Source: Marvinbryantia sp.
GTDB taxonomy: Bacteria > Bacillota > Clostridia > Lachnospirales > Lachnospiraceae
Assembly: GCA_016297895.1 (NCBI GenBank)
Contig: JAEDFS010000079.1
Span: forward strand, 1-6,376
Length of the DNA stretch: 6,376 nt
Direction of reading: 5' to 3'
The position numbers were made by a program, and so were the translations under genes. The notes under the pieces were generated by a model that ran no database searches, was not told the origin of the DNA, and was given only the letters and a program-made list of their open reading frames with translations. Shown in pieces: positions 6,323 to 6,376 of this stretch (positions are counted from its first letter, which is position 1; each line of letters starts with the position of its first letter).

Positions 6323-6376
6323 TTACCACTTCTTCAGATTTTTAAACAGCCCCCGCACCAGTTGGTTACCCACCGT
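6323..6376 (-). CDS. C-terminal end of an upstream gene (17 residues visible)
   Basis: The minus-strand frame is open from the window edge to TAA at 6325-6323 and reads TVGNQLVRGLFKNLKKW. The stop is four bases before the amidohydrolase ATG, typical operon spacing. The basic, glycine-containing tail faintly recalls the ends of HerA-like/DUF853 ATPases, but 17 residues are too few to name a family. Confidence 0.45.
   Translation of the reverse strand, partial: TVGNQLVRGLFKNLKKW

Noticed and set aside
1..6376. CRISPR arrays, tRNA or rRNA genes, insertion sequences, phage or defence genes
   Set aside because: No regularly spaced repeats, transposase or integrase motifs, tRNA-like cloverleafs or rRNA segments were seen.

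Overview
The window looks like a chromosomal segment of a Gram-positive, low-to-mid GC Firmicute, most likely a Clostridia/Lachnospiraceae-type gut anaerobe. The reasons are AGGAGG-type ribosome binding sites, a lipobox lipoprotein, moderate GC, and proteins resembling those of that group. This placement is an inference from style and families; no rRNA or other marker gene is present.

There are two convergent gene blocks. The plus-strand block (88-2605) encodes an RbsB-like sugar-type substrate-binding lipoprotein, followed 13 bases later by a two-pass membrane diguanylate cyclase. The cyclase has a large extracytoplasmic sensor region (probably dCache) and an intact GGDEF active site. No sugar ABC permease or ATPase accompanies the binding protein here, so the pair may sense a ligand rather than import it. 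A short convergent intergenic region (2606-2699) holds a perfect 10-bp hairpin, likely a shared terminator.

The minus-strand block (6376 down to 2700) reads, in transcription order: the last 17 codons of an upstream gene, a compact metal-dependent amidohydrolase, an LdhA-type D-2-hydroxyacid dehydrogenase, an ABC transporter ATPase, and its permease, the last two of the nitrate/sulfonate/taurine/thiamine-precursor import family. Spacing is tight (4-base gap, 57-base gap, 83-base gap, 17-base overlap), which suggests one operon. The matching solute-binding protein is not in the window. A plausible reading is uptake of a small organic compound plus ring or amide hydrolysis and 2-keto/2-hydroxyacid redox, but the substrate cannot be read from the sequence.

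The most unusual feature is a 56-base inverted repeat at 4291-4346, between the dehydrogenase and the ATPase gene. In the minus-strand transcript it folds into an unbroken 16-bp stem (one G-U wobble). The ATPase start codon and its first codons lie in the stem, and the Shine-Dalgarno sequence lies at the stem/loop border. A separate perfect 14-bp palindrome lies at 4365-4378 in the same gap. Together they make this gap a good candidate for a regulatory element that sets transporter expression separately from the two upstream enzymes.
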